A stretch of DNA of 64,000 nt from Mycolicibacterium goodii (GTDB lineage Bacteria; Actinomycetota; Actinomycetes; Mycobacteriales; Mycobacteriaceae), in contig NZ_CP092364.2 in the NCBI RefSeq assembly GCF_022370755.2, positions 4,960,001-5,024,000 on the forward strand, given 5' to 3'. The notes below the pieces were generated by a model. The model was given only the letters and a program-made list of their open reading frames with translations. It had not been told where the DNA came from and ran no database searches. The position numbers were made by a program, and so were the translations under genes. This document shows positions 21,159 through 29,659 of this stretch, in pieces. The stretch's first letter is position 1; each line of letters begins with the position of its first letter.

Positions 21159-22375
21159 CGGCCCAACAACACCAGATCGATCATGGTCGCCACCACGGCC
21201 CGGGCCGGCTCGCAATTCTGGTACTCCATGAGCCGGCCCAGGTCGATCACCAACGCCATCGCGGCATGAACGGCAAACCTCGCCTGCCCGGCGGACCACT
21301 GCGGGCGCACCGGCATCACGACGTTGACCCACGATTCGACGGCCGAAAGCTGCAGGTCGCGCAGGATCTTCTGGTCCGCCGGGGTCATGTTGAGCCGCTC
21401 GGTGTAATAGACGTGCTCCAACTCGGGACGCTCGAAGGAGCGGACGACGTAGTCGTCGATCAGGGCAGCCAGGATTTCCTCGGGCTCGCCTCCGGCGTTG
21501 AGGATTTCGGCCATGTCGGCCGACAGTCGGTCGGCCGCGCGACGGAACCCCGCGGCCAGGATGTCGGCCTTGCCCGAGAAGTAGCGGTAGATCCCCGAGG
21601 CCGGCATGCCGACCGCTGCGGCGATGTCCTCCATCGTGGTGTCCCGGTAGCCGTTCTGGTTGAACAACCGCATCGATTCGGTAAGCAGCGCTTCGTATTT
21701 GGTCGCGCTCACCGCGCTCGGTGCGGGCGCCGTGACGGCGGTGGTCTCGGGAAGCTCGGGCAGTTCGGCCGCCAGCACACTGTCGACGATCTCGCCGAGC
21801 ACATCACGGATTTGGCCGGCGGGGAGTTTGGCGCGGTGGTCCACGACGCTGCCGATCACGCTGAGCGCAGCGGTCGACAACATCCAGCGTTCCCGCGACG
21901 TCAGTTCCGGCCGCATCGTCCGCAGCGGGCGTTGGATCCGGTGGTGCACGGTGCGCATCTGCGCGTTCAGGGCCGCCTGATCGTCGTCGTTGAGGTACCT
22001 GGCCTCCCAGCGGTACAGGCCGCCGGATTCCCGGTTCGCCAGCGACGTGTCGGTCAGCGCACCGGCGAGGCGGCGCAACTGCTCGGGCGGGTCGGCCCCG
22101 TCCTCGGTATCGGCAAACGTGGTGCAGTCGACGAGTTGTTGCCCGAGATTGAGCACGGCGTCGCGGAACAGCTCGTACTTGCTGGAGTAGTGCCGGTACA
22201 GGGCGGCCGCGGAGATCCCGACCCGCGACGCGATGGCCTCCATGCTCACACCGTGATAGCCCAGCGCGCTGAACGCCTCCGCAGAAGCCCGCGCGATCTG
22301 GGCTTTTCGGTCTTTGGGCCGACGCCGCACGGTTACAGAACCGCTCGTGGTCGGACCGAGCGGGGTGCGCGCCAT
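21125..22375 (-). CDS. Tandem double-domain TetR-family regulator
   Basis: A 416-residue protein holding two complete TetR modules in one chain, about twice the normal length. HTH 1 lies at about residues 23-71 (YHGVSMEAIASRVGISAAA, LYRHYSSKYELF). HTH 2 lies at about 226-271 (YRDTTMEDIAAAVGMPASG, IYRYFSGKADIL). Each is followed by an all-helical ligand-binding region, and an Ala/Pro-rich linker (TTAVTAPAPSAVS) joins them. ATG 22375 is chosen because the sequence before it is not TetR-like. Convergent with the monooxygenase pair, so it may regulate them or the 22642 gene on the other side. Ligand unknown. Confidence 0.88.
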   Translation of the reverse strand: MARTPLGPTTSGSVTVRRRPKDRKAQIARASAEAFSALGYHGVSMEAIASRVGISAAALYRHYSSKYELFRDAVLNLGQQLVDCTTFADTEDGADPPEQLRRLAGALTDTSLANRESGGLYRWEARYLNDDDQAALNAQMRTVHHRIQRPLRTMRPELTSRERWMLSTAALSVIGSVVDHRAKLPAGQIRDVLGEIVDSVLAAELPELPETTAVTAPAPSAVSATKYEALLTESMRLFNQNGYRDTTMEDIAAAVGMPASGIYRYFSGKADILAAGFRRAADRLSADMAEILNAGGEPEEILAALIDDYVVRSFERPELEHVYYTERLNMTPADQKILRDLQLSAVESWVNVVMPVRPQWSAGQARFAVHAAMALVIDLGRLMEYQNCEPARAVVATMIDLVLLGRYRLRTALPAR

Positions 22376-22641
22376 GTGGTCACGATAAACGGGCCCACCG
22401 ATCCGGTCAAAGGCGCGGACCCACGGCGAACGGTCATTAACATAGGCGGCGTTGTGGCCGGATGGGGGTCCTGTGCTCAGCAGATCGCGTCGCCTGCCGG
22501 CGTACCAGGCTGCCGTCGGCGAACTGATCGGCCATCTGCGCAACATGGAGAACCTCGAAGCCGTGGTGTCGTTCCTCGGGGCCATCGTGTCCTGGCCGGC
22601 GCTGCTGTTCTCCGACGCGTGCACGACACGAAGGGGACACC

Positions 22642-22968
22642 ATGAGTTATCGCGCGGTCTACATCGGCATCGCCGGGGCGATCATCCTCGGTATCGGCCT
22701 TTACTTGATGAGCATGACCGTCTACCTCGACGACTTCGACCGGTACGGTATGCAAATTCCCTGCGGCACATCTTTTTCGGCGCACCTGACGCAGGCCGAG
22801 GTGGCCGGCGCCGAGTACGTCGACAGGTGCGGTTCTGCCCTGGTGACGCGTCGGCTGTGGACGATCCCGGTGGTGGCGCTCGGTGCGCTGGCGCTCGTCG
22901 CGGTGCTGTTCCGGGCGGCGACGTCGTCGTCACACCAATCGCTCATCCCCAACCGCGACACGGACTGA
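22642..22968 (+). CDS. Small two-helix membrane protein
   Basis: A 108-residue protein with two membrane segments (about residues 7-26 and 73-91) bracketing an extracytoplasmic loop with two cysteines (IPCGTSFSA and VDRCGSAL) that could form a disulfide. AAGGGGA precedes the ATG. It resembles short, uncharacterised actinobacterial membrane proteins. It lies between the double TetR gene and an APC transporter. No function can be assigned. Confidence 0.68.
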   Translation: MSYRAVYIGIAGAIILGIGLYLMSMTVYLDDFDRYGMQIPCGTSFSAHLTQAEVAGAEYVDRCGSALVTRRLWTIPVVALGALALVAVLFRAATSSSHQSLIPNRDTD

Positions 22969-22983
22969 TCTACGATCACGGGC

Positions 22984-24204
22984 GTGTCCACGCCCGGGGG
23001 TCTGCAACGCAGGCTCGGCACCGTCGACGCGGTGACCATCGGGCTGGGGTCGATGATCGGCGCGGGGATCTTCGCCGCGCTCGGGCCTGCGGCCGCGGCG
23101 GCCGGATCTGGTCTGCTGATCGGCTTGGCCCTCGCCGCCGTCGTCGCATACTGCAACGCCACCTCCTCGGCCCGCCTGGCGGCGATCTACCCGCAGTCCG
23201 GCGGCACGTATGTCTACGGCCGTGAACGTCTCGGTGAGTTCTGGGGTTACCTCGCGGGCTGGAGCTTCGTCGTCGGCAAGACCGCGTCATGCGCGGCGAT
23301 GGCCCTGACGGTCGGCAGCTATGCGTGGCCTGAGCAGGCGCACGCGGTCGCGGTGGGCGCCGTGGTGGCGCTGACCGCCGTCAACTACGTCGGCGTACAG
23401 AAATCGGCGCTGCTGACACGGGTGATCGTCGCCGTGGTGCTCGCGGTTTTGGCGGCCGTGGTCGTACTGCTCCTCGGCTCCGGTTCCGCCGAGCCATCCC
23501 GGCTGGCGCTGGGCGACGACGTCTCAGCCGGCGGAGTGCTGCAGGCGGCGGGTCTGCTGTTCTTCGCCTTCGCCGGCTATGCGCGCATCGCGACCCTCGG
23601 CGAGGAGGTCCGCGACCCTGCGCGGATCATTCCGCGCGCGATCCGGATCGCGCTCGGGCTCACGCTCGTCGTCTACGCCGTGGTGGCAGCAGCGGTGCTG
23701 GCGGTGCTGGGTACCGACGGCCTGGCCGGTGCGGCGGCCCCGCTGGCCGATGCGGTGGTGGCGGTCGGGTCCGGGCAGTGGCAGCCGTTGGTGCGCGTCG
23801 GCGCGGCCATCGCCGCACTGGGCTCACTGCTGGCGCTGATCCTCGGGGTGTCGCGCACGACACTCGCGATGGCCCGCGACCGTCATCTGCCGCCGGCCCT
23901 TGGCGTCGTCCACCCGCGGTTCGGCGTACCGCACCGCGCCGAGGTCACGGTCGGTGTCGTGGTGGCGGTGCTGGCCGCGGTCGCGGATCTGCGTGGCGCG
24001 ATCGGCTTCTCGTCGTTCGCGGTGCTGCTGTACTACGCGATCGCCAATGCGTCGGCGGCCACATTGGGGCGCCGGGTCATTCCCGCGGTCGGGCTGGCTG
24101 GATGTCTGGTGCTCGCGTTCACGTTGCCGCTGTCGTCGGTGCTGACCGGGTTGGCTGTGGTGGCGCTCGGCGCTGCGGTCTACGGAGGCCGCCGCGTCCG
24201 GTAG
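22984..24204 (+). CDS. APC-family amino acid permease
   Basis: A 406-residue transporter with about 12 hydrophobic helices. The TM1 signature VDAVTIGLGSMIGAGIFAALGP and later FFAFAGYARIATLGEEVRDP are typical of the amino acid-polyamine-organocation family. The GTG start at 22984 lies eight bases after TACGAT (22971-22976), consistent with a leaderless transcript. It is shorter than many APC permeases (450-500 residues) but appears complete. The substrate is probably an amino acid or amine and cannot be narrowed further. Not obviously linked to its neighbours. Confidence 0.87.
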   Translation: MSTPGGLQRRLGTVDAVTIGLGSMIGAGIFAALGPAAAAAGSGLLIGLALAAVVAYCNATSSARLAAIYPQSGGTYVYGRERLGEFWGYLAGWSFVVGKTASCAAMALTVGSYAWPEQAHAVAVGAVVALTAVNYVGVQKSALLTRVIVAVVLAVLAAVVVLLLGSGSAEPSRLALGDDVSAGGVLQAAGLLFFAFAGYARIATLGEEVRDPARIIPRAIRIALGLTLVVYAVVAAAVLAVLGTDGLAGAAAPLADAVVAVGSGQWQPLVRVGAAIAALGSLLALILGVSRTTLAMARDRHLPPALGVVHPRFGVPHRAEVTVGVVVAVLAAVADLRGAIGFSSFAVLLYYAIANASAATLGRRVIPAVGLAGCLVLAFTLPLSSVLTGLAVVALGAAVYGGRRVR

Positions 24205-24249
24205 TGCGGCGCGTGCGCAAACGCCGCCGATGGTGTGTAGTTCTCATTC

Positions 24250-25545
24250 GTGACCTTGCTGAATTGGAAGTACGTCGAGTCGCGCGCCGACGACGAGTTC
24301 GTCGTCGCGCCGCACGAACGGCTCGACTGGGGCCGCACCATCGGCATCGGCGCCCAGCACGTCGTGGCCATGTTCGGTGCGACGTTCCTCGTGCCGGTGC
24401 TCACGGGTTTCCCGCCGTCGACCACGCTGCTGTTCTCCGGTATCGGCACGATCCTGTTCCTGCTGATCACCGGCAACCGGCTGCCCAGCTACCTGGGGTC
24501 GAGCTTCGCGGTGATCGCACCGGTCACCGCGGCCGTGGCCGCCGACGGCGCGGGCAGCGCTTTGGGTGGGTTGATCGCGGTCGGCGTGCTGCTGATCCTC
24601 GTCGGCGCGGTGGTCCACCTGGTGGGCACGCGGTGGATCGACGTGGCCCTGCCGCCGGTGGTCACCGGCGCGATCGTGGCGCTCATCGGGTTCAATCTCG
24701 CGCCCGCGGCGAAGAACAACTTCGAGCAGGGTCCGCTGGTCGGCCTGGTGACGCTGGTGCTGCTGGTCGGGGTGCTGGCATTCTTCCGCGGCATCATCGG
24801 CCGGCTGGCGATCTTCGGCGCGGTCCTCATCGGGTATCTGCTGGCGCTGGTCCTCGGCCAGGTCGACACGGCCGCGATCGCCGCGGCGCCGTGGTTGGGG
24901 CTGCCCGAGTTCCAGACGCCGACGTTCGCGATCGGTCTGCTGCCGTTGTTCTTGCCCGCGGTGATCGCGCTGATCGCCGAGAACATCGGGCACGTCAAAT
25001 CCGTCGGGCAGATGACCAAGACCGACATGGACCCGCTGATCGGGCGGGCGTTGGCGGCCGACGGTGTCGCCACGGTGCTGGCCGGCGCCGGCGGCGGATC
25101 GGCCACCACCACCTATGCCGAGAACATCGGTGTCATGGCCGCGACGCGCGTCTACTCGACCGCGGCGTACTGGGTGGCGGCCGTGGTGGCGATCGCCTTG
25201 TCGTTGTGCCCCAAGGTGGGAGCGGTGATCTCCGCGATCCCGGCCGGTGTGCTCGGCGGTGCGACGATCGTGCTCTACGGGTTGGTCGGGATCCTCGGTG
25301 TGCGGATCTGGTTGACCAACCACGTCGACTTCTCCAAGCCCGTCAACCAGATGACCGCGGCGATCCCACTCATCATCGGTATCGCCGACTTCACCTGGCA
25401 GGCCGGGCAATTGACGTTCACGGGTATCGCGCTGGGCTCGATCGCCGCGCTGGCGGTTTTCCACGGCATGCGCCTGCTGGAGACCCTCGGCGGTCTGGGA
25501 CGACGCGCCGCGCCGGACGGGACCCCTACTCCCCCAGCGCAGTGA
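24250..25545 (+). CDS. Uracil/xanthine permease, NCS2 family
   Basis: A 431-residue nucleobase:cation symporter. Characteristic segments are IGIGAQHVVAMFGATFLVP at the first helix, NRLPSYLGSSFAVIAPV, and the NCS2 motif region AENIGHVKSVGQMT in the substrate-binding core, followed by GAGGGSATTTYAENIGV. The branch with YLGSSFA and AENIGH is closest to UraA/RutG uracil permeases. GTG start. Its last 20 bases overlap the convergent flavoprotein gene. No pyrimidine catabolic genes are adjacent. Confidence 0.92.
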   Translation: MTLLNWKYVESRADDEFVVAPHERLDWGRTIGIGAQHVVAMFGATFLVPVLTGFPPSTTLLFSGIGTILFLLITGNRLPSYLGSSFAVIAPVTAAVAADGAGSALGGLIAVGVLLILVGAVVHLVGTRWIDVALPPVVTGAIVALIGFNLAPAAKNNFEQGPLVGLVTLVLLVGVLAFFRGIIGRLAIFGAVLIGYLLALVLGQVDTAAIAAAPWLGLPEFQTPTFAIGLLPLFLPAVIALIAENIGHVKSVGQMTKTDMDPLIGRALAADGVATVLAGAGGGSATTTYAENIGVMAATRVYSTAAYWVAAVVAIALSLCPKVGAVISAIPAGVLGGATIVLYGLVGILGVRIWLTNHVDFSKPVNQMTAAIPLIIGIADFTWQAGQLTFTGIALGSIAALAVFHGMRLLETLGGLGRRAAPDGTPTPPAQ

Positions 25546-26542
25546 CCACGTGGGTGAACACCGCGGGCAGCGCCGCCGAGAGGGGCACGATACCGGCGCG
25601 CACGGGCCGGATCTCGCTCGCGCGCAACAGGGCTGCGGTGAGCCACCGGTAGCGTCGCGTCATGGCACGCCACCGCCGGTCGTAGTCCTCGGGCCGGTTG
25701 TGGCGCACGCAGTCGACGAGCAGTTGGGCACCTCCGAACGCCAGGCCCATGCCCTCGCCGGTGAGCGCGTCGATGTAGCCGGCGGCGTCGCCGACCAGCA
25801 GTACGCGGCCCGCCACGCGTCCGCGCACCTTCTGCAGCAGGGGCCCGGCCGCGCGGTCCCGCCCGTGCGGTGGTCCGTCGAGGCGGGCGGCCAGTTCGGG
25901 GAACTGCGCGAGGTGGTTTGTGAAACCGCCGCGCGCCGAGGTGAGCACCGCGACGCCGACGCAGTCGTCGGCCACCGGCGTAACGTACGCCTCGGCGTCA
26001 TGTGCCCAGTACACCTCCACACAGTCCGACCACGGCGCGACCTGGATGTGGCGCCGGATTCCCCATCGACGGCGCACGGCCTCACCGTGCGCCAACCCCA
26101 ACGAGCGTCGAATCGGTGAGTGCAGACCGTCGGCCGCCGCGAGGTAGCGGGCCCGAAAACCGGCCGCACACACCGATGTCGGATTCTGGATGATGGTGTC
26201 CACCTGGCCTTGGACCACCCGCACCCCGGCGGCCGCGGCCGCGTCGGCCAGCGCGGCGTGCAGCACGGTGCGACGGACGCCGAGTCCGCTGCCGTCGCGG
26301 AAACGCGCCTCGGCGGTGTGCCGCCCGTCGAGGTACCGGATGCCGCGAAAGGCGCGGCCGTCAGGGTGGACGCCGAGGCGATCCAGTTGCCGCACGGCGT
26401 GCGGCATGAGGCCCTCGCCGCAGGCCTTGTCGATCGGTCCTGGCCGCGGTTCGACGACAACCGTTTCCAGTCCGGCGCGCGCCGCGTACACCGCGGTGGC
26501 CAGCCCGGCCGGGCCGCCGCCTGCGACGAGCAGATCGATCAT
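25526..26542 (-). CDS. FAD-dependent hydroxylase/oxidoreductase of the polyketide quinone operon (SrsC-like)
   Basis: A 338-residue flavoprotein: FAD motif DLLVAGGGPAGLATAVYAA at the N-terminus, DKACGEGLMP after it, the DG motif in AADGLHSPIRRSLG, and the second FAD motif VLLVGDAAGYIDALTGEGM. It belongs to the geranylgeranyl-reductase/PHBH-like superfamily. It is the last gene of a three-gene coupled operon after a type III polyketide synthase and an isoprenylcysteine-methyltransferase-like protein. Its ATG overlaps the previous stop by four bases. The same order (synthase, methyltransferase, flavoprotein) is that of srsABC in Streptomyces griseus, where SrsC hydroxylates alkylresorcinols towards quinones. 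Confidence 0.88.
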   Translation of the reverse strand: MIDLLVAGGGPAGLATAVYAARAGLETVVVEPRPGPIDKACGEGLMPHAVRQLDRLGVHPDGRAFRGIRYLDGRHTAEARFRDGSGLGVRRTVLHAALADAAAAAGVRVVQGQVDTIIQNPTSVCAAGFRARYLAAADGLHSPIRRSLGLAHGEAVRRRWGIRRHIQVAPWSDCVEVYWAHDAEAYVTPVADDCVGVAVLTSARGGFTNHLAQFPELAARLDGPPHGRDRAAGPLLQKVRGRVAGRVLLVGDAAGYIDALTGEGMGLAFGGAQLLVDCVRHNRPEDYDRRWRAMTRRYRWLTAALLRASEIRPVRAGIVPLSAALPAVFTHVVTALGE

Positions 26543-27042
26543 GTCAGGCTGCGCAGCGCGTCGTTCTCGACGCGGATGCGGGTCCGCAGCAGCAGCGCGT
26601 TGGCGATCGTGAACACCAGCGCGGTGCGCCACGCGCCGCCGACGAGGGGCAGGGCCGCGCCCTCGGCCACCACGGCGACATAGTTGGGGTGCGGCAGAAA
26701 CCGGTAGGGGCCTGCGAACACTCGGGGCGCGCCGGGCACCACGACGACGCGGGTGTTCCACTGCGGCCCCAATGTCCTGATGCACCACCAGCGCAGGCAC
26801 TGCGCCGCGATCACCACCACGAGCATGGGCCAGCCGACCGCCGGGGTGAACCGACGTCGGCGGGCTTCCAGCGTGGCGCCGGCAAGCAGGCCGGTGTGCA
26901 GGGTCACCATCACCGGATAGTGTCCGGCTCCGAATTCCCTGCCGCCGTTGGCCTTGCTCCATTCGAGGTTGCGTTCGGCCACCACGAGCTCGGCCAACCG
27001 TTCGGCGGCCACCGCGGCGACGAGCGCTGTGAAGCCCCTCAT
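26539..27042 (-). CDS. Isoprenylcysteine-methyltransferase-family membrane methyltransferase (SrsB-like)
   Basis: A 167-residue integral membrane protein with about four hydrophobic helices. The C-terminal half has YRFLPHPNYVAVVAEG, the ICMT-type cofactor-binding region (HPNY matches the RHPxY motif), and TIANALLLRTRIRVENDAL. Short bacterial ICMT-like proteins next to type III polyketide synthases O-methylate alkylresorcinol-type products (SrsB). Start ATG overlaps the polyketide synthase stop by one base, and its stop overlaps the flavoprotein start by four. Confidence 0.85.
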   Translation of the reverse strand: MRGFTALVAAVAAERLAELVVAERNLEWSKANGGREFGAGHYPVMVTLHTGLLAGATLEARRRRFTPAVGWPMLVVVIAAQCLRWWCIRTLGPQWNTRVVVVPGAPRVFAGPYRFLPHPNYVAVVAEGAALPLVGGAWRTALVFTIANALLLRTRIRVENDALRSLT

Positions 27043-28130
27043 CAGCGCCACCGCAGCAGGACCAGCTCGGAGCAGAATCCGGGCCCCATGGCCATCAGCA
27101 CGCCCGGGGTGCCCGCGGGCGGCCGCTTGCGGATCGTGTCGCGCAGGACGTGCAGCACCGACGACGACGAGAGATTGCCCACCTCGGCCAGTGACTGCCA
27201 CGTGAGATCCAGTGCGTCCGAAGGTAGGTGCAGCGTCTCGATGATCGCCTCGATCACCTTCGGTCCACCCGGGTGACTCACCCATGCGCCGACATCCTCG
27301 ACCGACAGTTGGTGCTCGGCGAGGAACCCGGTGACGTCGTCGCCCAGGTATCGGCCCACGAAGCCGGGCACCTCGACGCTCAGCACGATCTCGAATCCCT
27401 TTGTGCCGATGTCCCATCCCATCGCGTGCAGCGAATCCGGGTACAGGTGGCTGCGGGAATCCACGATGTCGGGGCCGGCGGGGTTGAGCTGTGCGGCGCG
27501 CTCGGCGCCGACCGCGACGACGGCCGCGGCGCCGTCGCCGAAAAGGGCGCCTGCGACCAGGGTCGGCATCGACGGGGTGTGTTTGTGGGTGAGTGAGCAC
27601 AGCTCGACCGACACCAGCACCGCGACCTTGTCCGGCGCGCCGCGCAGGTAGTCGTTGAGTCGCGCGATCCCGGCCGCCCCGGCGACGCAGCCGAGTCCGA
27701 AGATCGGCACGCGTCGCACGTCGGGTCGCAACCCGAGGCGACCCGCGATACGTGCATCGAGCGATGGCACTGCCGCGCCGGTGACGGTGGTGGTGATGAT
27801 CAGGTCGACGTCCTCGGGCCGCAGACCGGCCTCGTCGAGCGCACCCGACAATGCGCCACAACCCATTTCTGTCGCATGTTCGATGAACAGGCCGTTCGTC
27901 TCACCGAAATCGTCGAGTGCGGCGTATTCCTCGAGCGGAAGGGTGAGATATCGGCTGTTGACTTTCGCACTCTTGTGCAGCGAGCGGACGATGCCGTCGA
28001 AATCGGCGTATCCGGGCAGGTCGAGAAGGGCCTCGGTGACCTGGGCCTGCGTGTAGCGGTGAGGTGGGAGCACGCCGTGAACGCCTGCGATGGTGCAAGT
28101 GCCCGACGGCGTAACAGCGGTGTTTTCCAT
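27042..28130 (-). CDS. Type III polyketide synthase (alkylresorcinol/alkylpyrone type, SrsA-like)
   Basis: A 362-residue chalcone-synthase-fold enzyme that extends a fatty acyl starter with malonyl-CoA. The Cys-His-Asn triad is visible: Cys148 in [11 protein letters not shown], His286 in VSHPGGPKV, and Asn319 in [11 protein letters not shown]. It resembles mycobacterial Pks18/Pks10-type and Streptomyces SrsA proteins. It heads a coupled operon with a methyltransferase and a flavoprotein. In mycobacteria such operons have been linked to lipophilic polyketide quinones acting as alternative respiratory carriers, to my knowledge. The start is ATG 28130, with a palindrome immediately upstream. Confidence 0.93.
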   Translation of the reverse strand: MENTAVTPSGTCTIAGVHGVLPPHRYTQAQVTEALLDLPGYADFDGIVRSLHKSAKVNSRYLTLPLEEYAALDDFGETNGLFIEHATEMGCGALSGALDEAGLRPEDVDLIITTTVTGAAVPSLDARIAGRLGLRPDVRRVPIFGLGCVAGAAGIARLNDYLRGAPDKVAVLVSVELCSLTHKHTPSMPTLVAGALFGDGAAAVVAVGAERAAQLNPAGPDIVDSRSHLYPDSLHAMGWDIGTKGFEIVLSVEVPGFVGRYLGDDVTGFLAEHQLSVEDVGAWVSHPGGPKVIEAIIETLHLPSDALDLTWQSLAEVGNLSSSSVLHVLRDTIRKRPPAGTPGVLMAMGPGFCSELVLLRWR

Positions 28131-28134
28131 ACCG

Positions 28135-28148
28135 GTAACACGCGTTAC
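28135..28148. promoter_or_regulatory. Palindromic operator candidate abutting the type III PKS start
   Basis: GTAAC-ACGC-GTTAC (28135-28148) is a near-perfect 14-bp palindrome starting only five bases upstream of the polyketide synthase ATG. A partly similar sequence (GTAACAGCGGTGTT, 28111-28124) lies just inside the coding region. TetR-type repressors commonly bind such sites. No regulator gene is adjacent, so the binder is unknown. Confidence 0.4.
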
Positions 28149-28201
28149 GGCACATCGCAGTTCAACACCGAACTACCAGATCACTGTGAAGAACTGGTGC
28201 G

Positions 28202-29659
28202 TCAGCCGCGTTTTCGCTGCCCGCGTGCTGGGACCCCGTTGGGGCCGTCCGTGGACAGCGCGTAAGTGCCGACAGCGAAGCCGACGGCTGGTCCCATGAC
28301 CGACAGCGCTTGGGCGTCGACATTGTCGATGTTGTCGCGTCGGGTGTGGTAATTCGGGTCGAACGCGACGCCGGCCTTGCCGCCCCACAACCGGGCCTGC
28401 ACCTCGGTTTTGCGCTGCGACGAGCCGGTGGTGGCACCGCCGATCGGCACCCCGGCGTTCATGAACGCGCTGTAGTCGGTGTTGGCGCTCAGCGGCATGT
28501 CCGCCGGACGGACGCCCTGCAGATTCAGGAAGCCGGCCAGGGTGCGCTCGATGCCTGCCGAACCATCAGGCACCGGCTTGGGGTCGGCCGCCTGCGCGGA
28601 CTGATCGCCGTCGTAGGTGAAGTAGCCGGCGTTCGTGGACCCCAGCATGTCGAAGTTCAGGTAGAGCGCCAGCTCGTCGAGCTGCTCGGGTGAAAGCTTG
28701 CGGACGTACTGCGTGGAACCTTCGAGCCCGGTTTCCTCGGCGCCCCAGAACGCGAACCGCACCGCGTTGTTGATCGCCGGCGTCCCGCCGAGCTGCAGCG
28801 CCGTCTCCAGCACCGCCGCCACCCCGGACCCGTTGTCGTTGATGCCGGGACCTCCGGCGATGCTGTCGAGGTGGGCGCCGACCATCACCACATTGTCGGT
28901 CGATCCGGTTTTGGTCTGGGCCACAAGGCTCCGTGCTGTCTCCATCTGCGCCTTGTTGTCCAGCACCAGTCGCACCGGTCGGGTGGTGCGGCGCAGCGCG
29001 GCGTCAATGGTCTTGTCGATCACCCCGACCGGGACGGTGAGCTGACCGTAGTAGCCGGAGGTGAACAACCCGGCGGGGCTCGGTCGGCTGGTGCTGACGA
29101 TCAGCACACCGACCGCGCCTTCTGCCACCGCGACGTTCTGCTTGACCACGATCGAGCAGCCGGTGTCGTCGACCACCGAGATGGCCCCGCGGACCGTGAC
29201 GCCGTTGTAGTCCGACGCGGTGCAACCGGACGGTTTGCCGGGCCGCAGCGTGGGCGCGTCGAGCCCGCCGTCGGGCGTCGGCACCAGCAGCGAGGCCTGC
29301 TCCACCGAGAAGCGTCTGCCCGAGACCGTCAGCGACGGATTGCCGCCACCCACCGTGTCCAGGCGTTCGAACTCCGGTGTCTGGACGTCGAATCCTTTGT
29401 CACGCAAGAGCTGTGCGACGTAGTCGATGCTCGCGTCGTAACCCGGCGTGCCCTGTGCGCGGTTGCCGCCGTTGGCGTCGGCGATCTCCTGGAACTTGCG
29501 CAGATGACCGAACATGGCGTCGACGGTGATCCGCTGCGCAAGGTCGTGCGGCAGTTCACTCGACGGCGTGGCGGGTTCCGACGAACAGGCGTTGGCCGAC
29601 ACGGCCACGGCGGCCGTGGTCGCCAAGGCCGCCAGGGCCGTCAGCCAGCGCCGCTTCAC
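28202..29659 (-). CDS. M28-family aminopeptidase lipoprotein (LpqL paralogue 1)
   Basis: A 485-residue secreted zinc peptidase lipoprotein with lipobox Cys25 (VSANAC). A protease-associated (PA) domain covers about residues 125-250. The M28 catalytic domain carries metal and catalytic residues in VGAHLDSIAGGPGINDNGSG, FWGAEETGLEGS, NFDMLGS and NYHTRRDNIDNV. It probably trims peptides at the cell surface. Its start overlaps the stop of a second closely related gene (29656-29659, ATGA). The two are clearly tandem duplicates sharing motif order and length. M. tuberculosis has a single LpqL (Rv0418) at this position. Confidence 0.92.
   Translation of the reverse strand: MKRRWLTALAALATTAAVAVSANACSSEPATPSSELPHDLAQRITVDAMFGHLRKFQEIADANGGNRAQGTPGYDASIDYVAQLLRDKGFDVQTPEFERLDTVGGGNPSLTVSGRRFSVEQASLLVPTPDGGLDAPTLRPGKPSGCTASDYNGVTVRGAISVVDDTGCSIVVKQNVAVAEGAVGVLIVSTSRPSPAGLFTSGYYGQLTVPVGVIDKTIDAALRRTTRPVRLVLDNKAQMETARSLVAQTKTGSTDNVVMVGAHLDSIAGGPGINDNGSGVAAVLETALQLGGTPAINNAVRFAFWGAEETGLEGSTQYVRKLSPEQLDELALYLNFDMLGSTNAGYFTYDGDQSAQAADPKPVPDGSAGIERTLAGFLNLQGVRPADMPLSANTDYSAFMNAGVPIGGATTGSSQRKTEVQARLWGGKAGVAFDPNYHTRRDNIDNVDAQALSVMGPAVGFAVGTYALSTDGPNGVPARGQRKRG

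Noticed and set aside
23778..25652. 624-codon plus-strand frame overlapping the APC and uracil permeases
   Set aside because: Arg/Gly-rich translation without domains; the two permeases in other frames explain the region.
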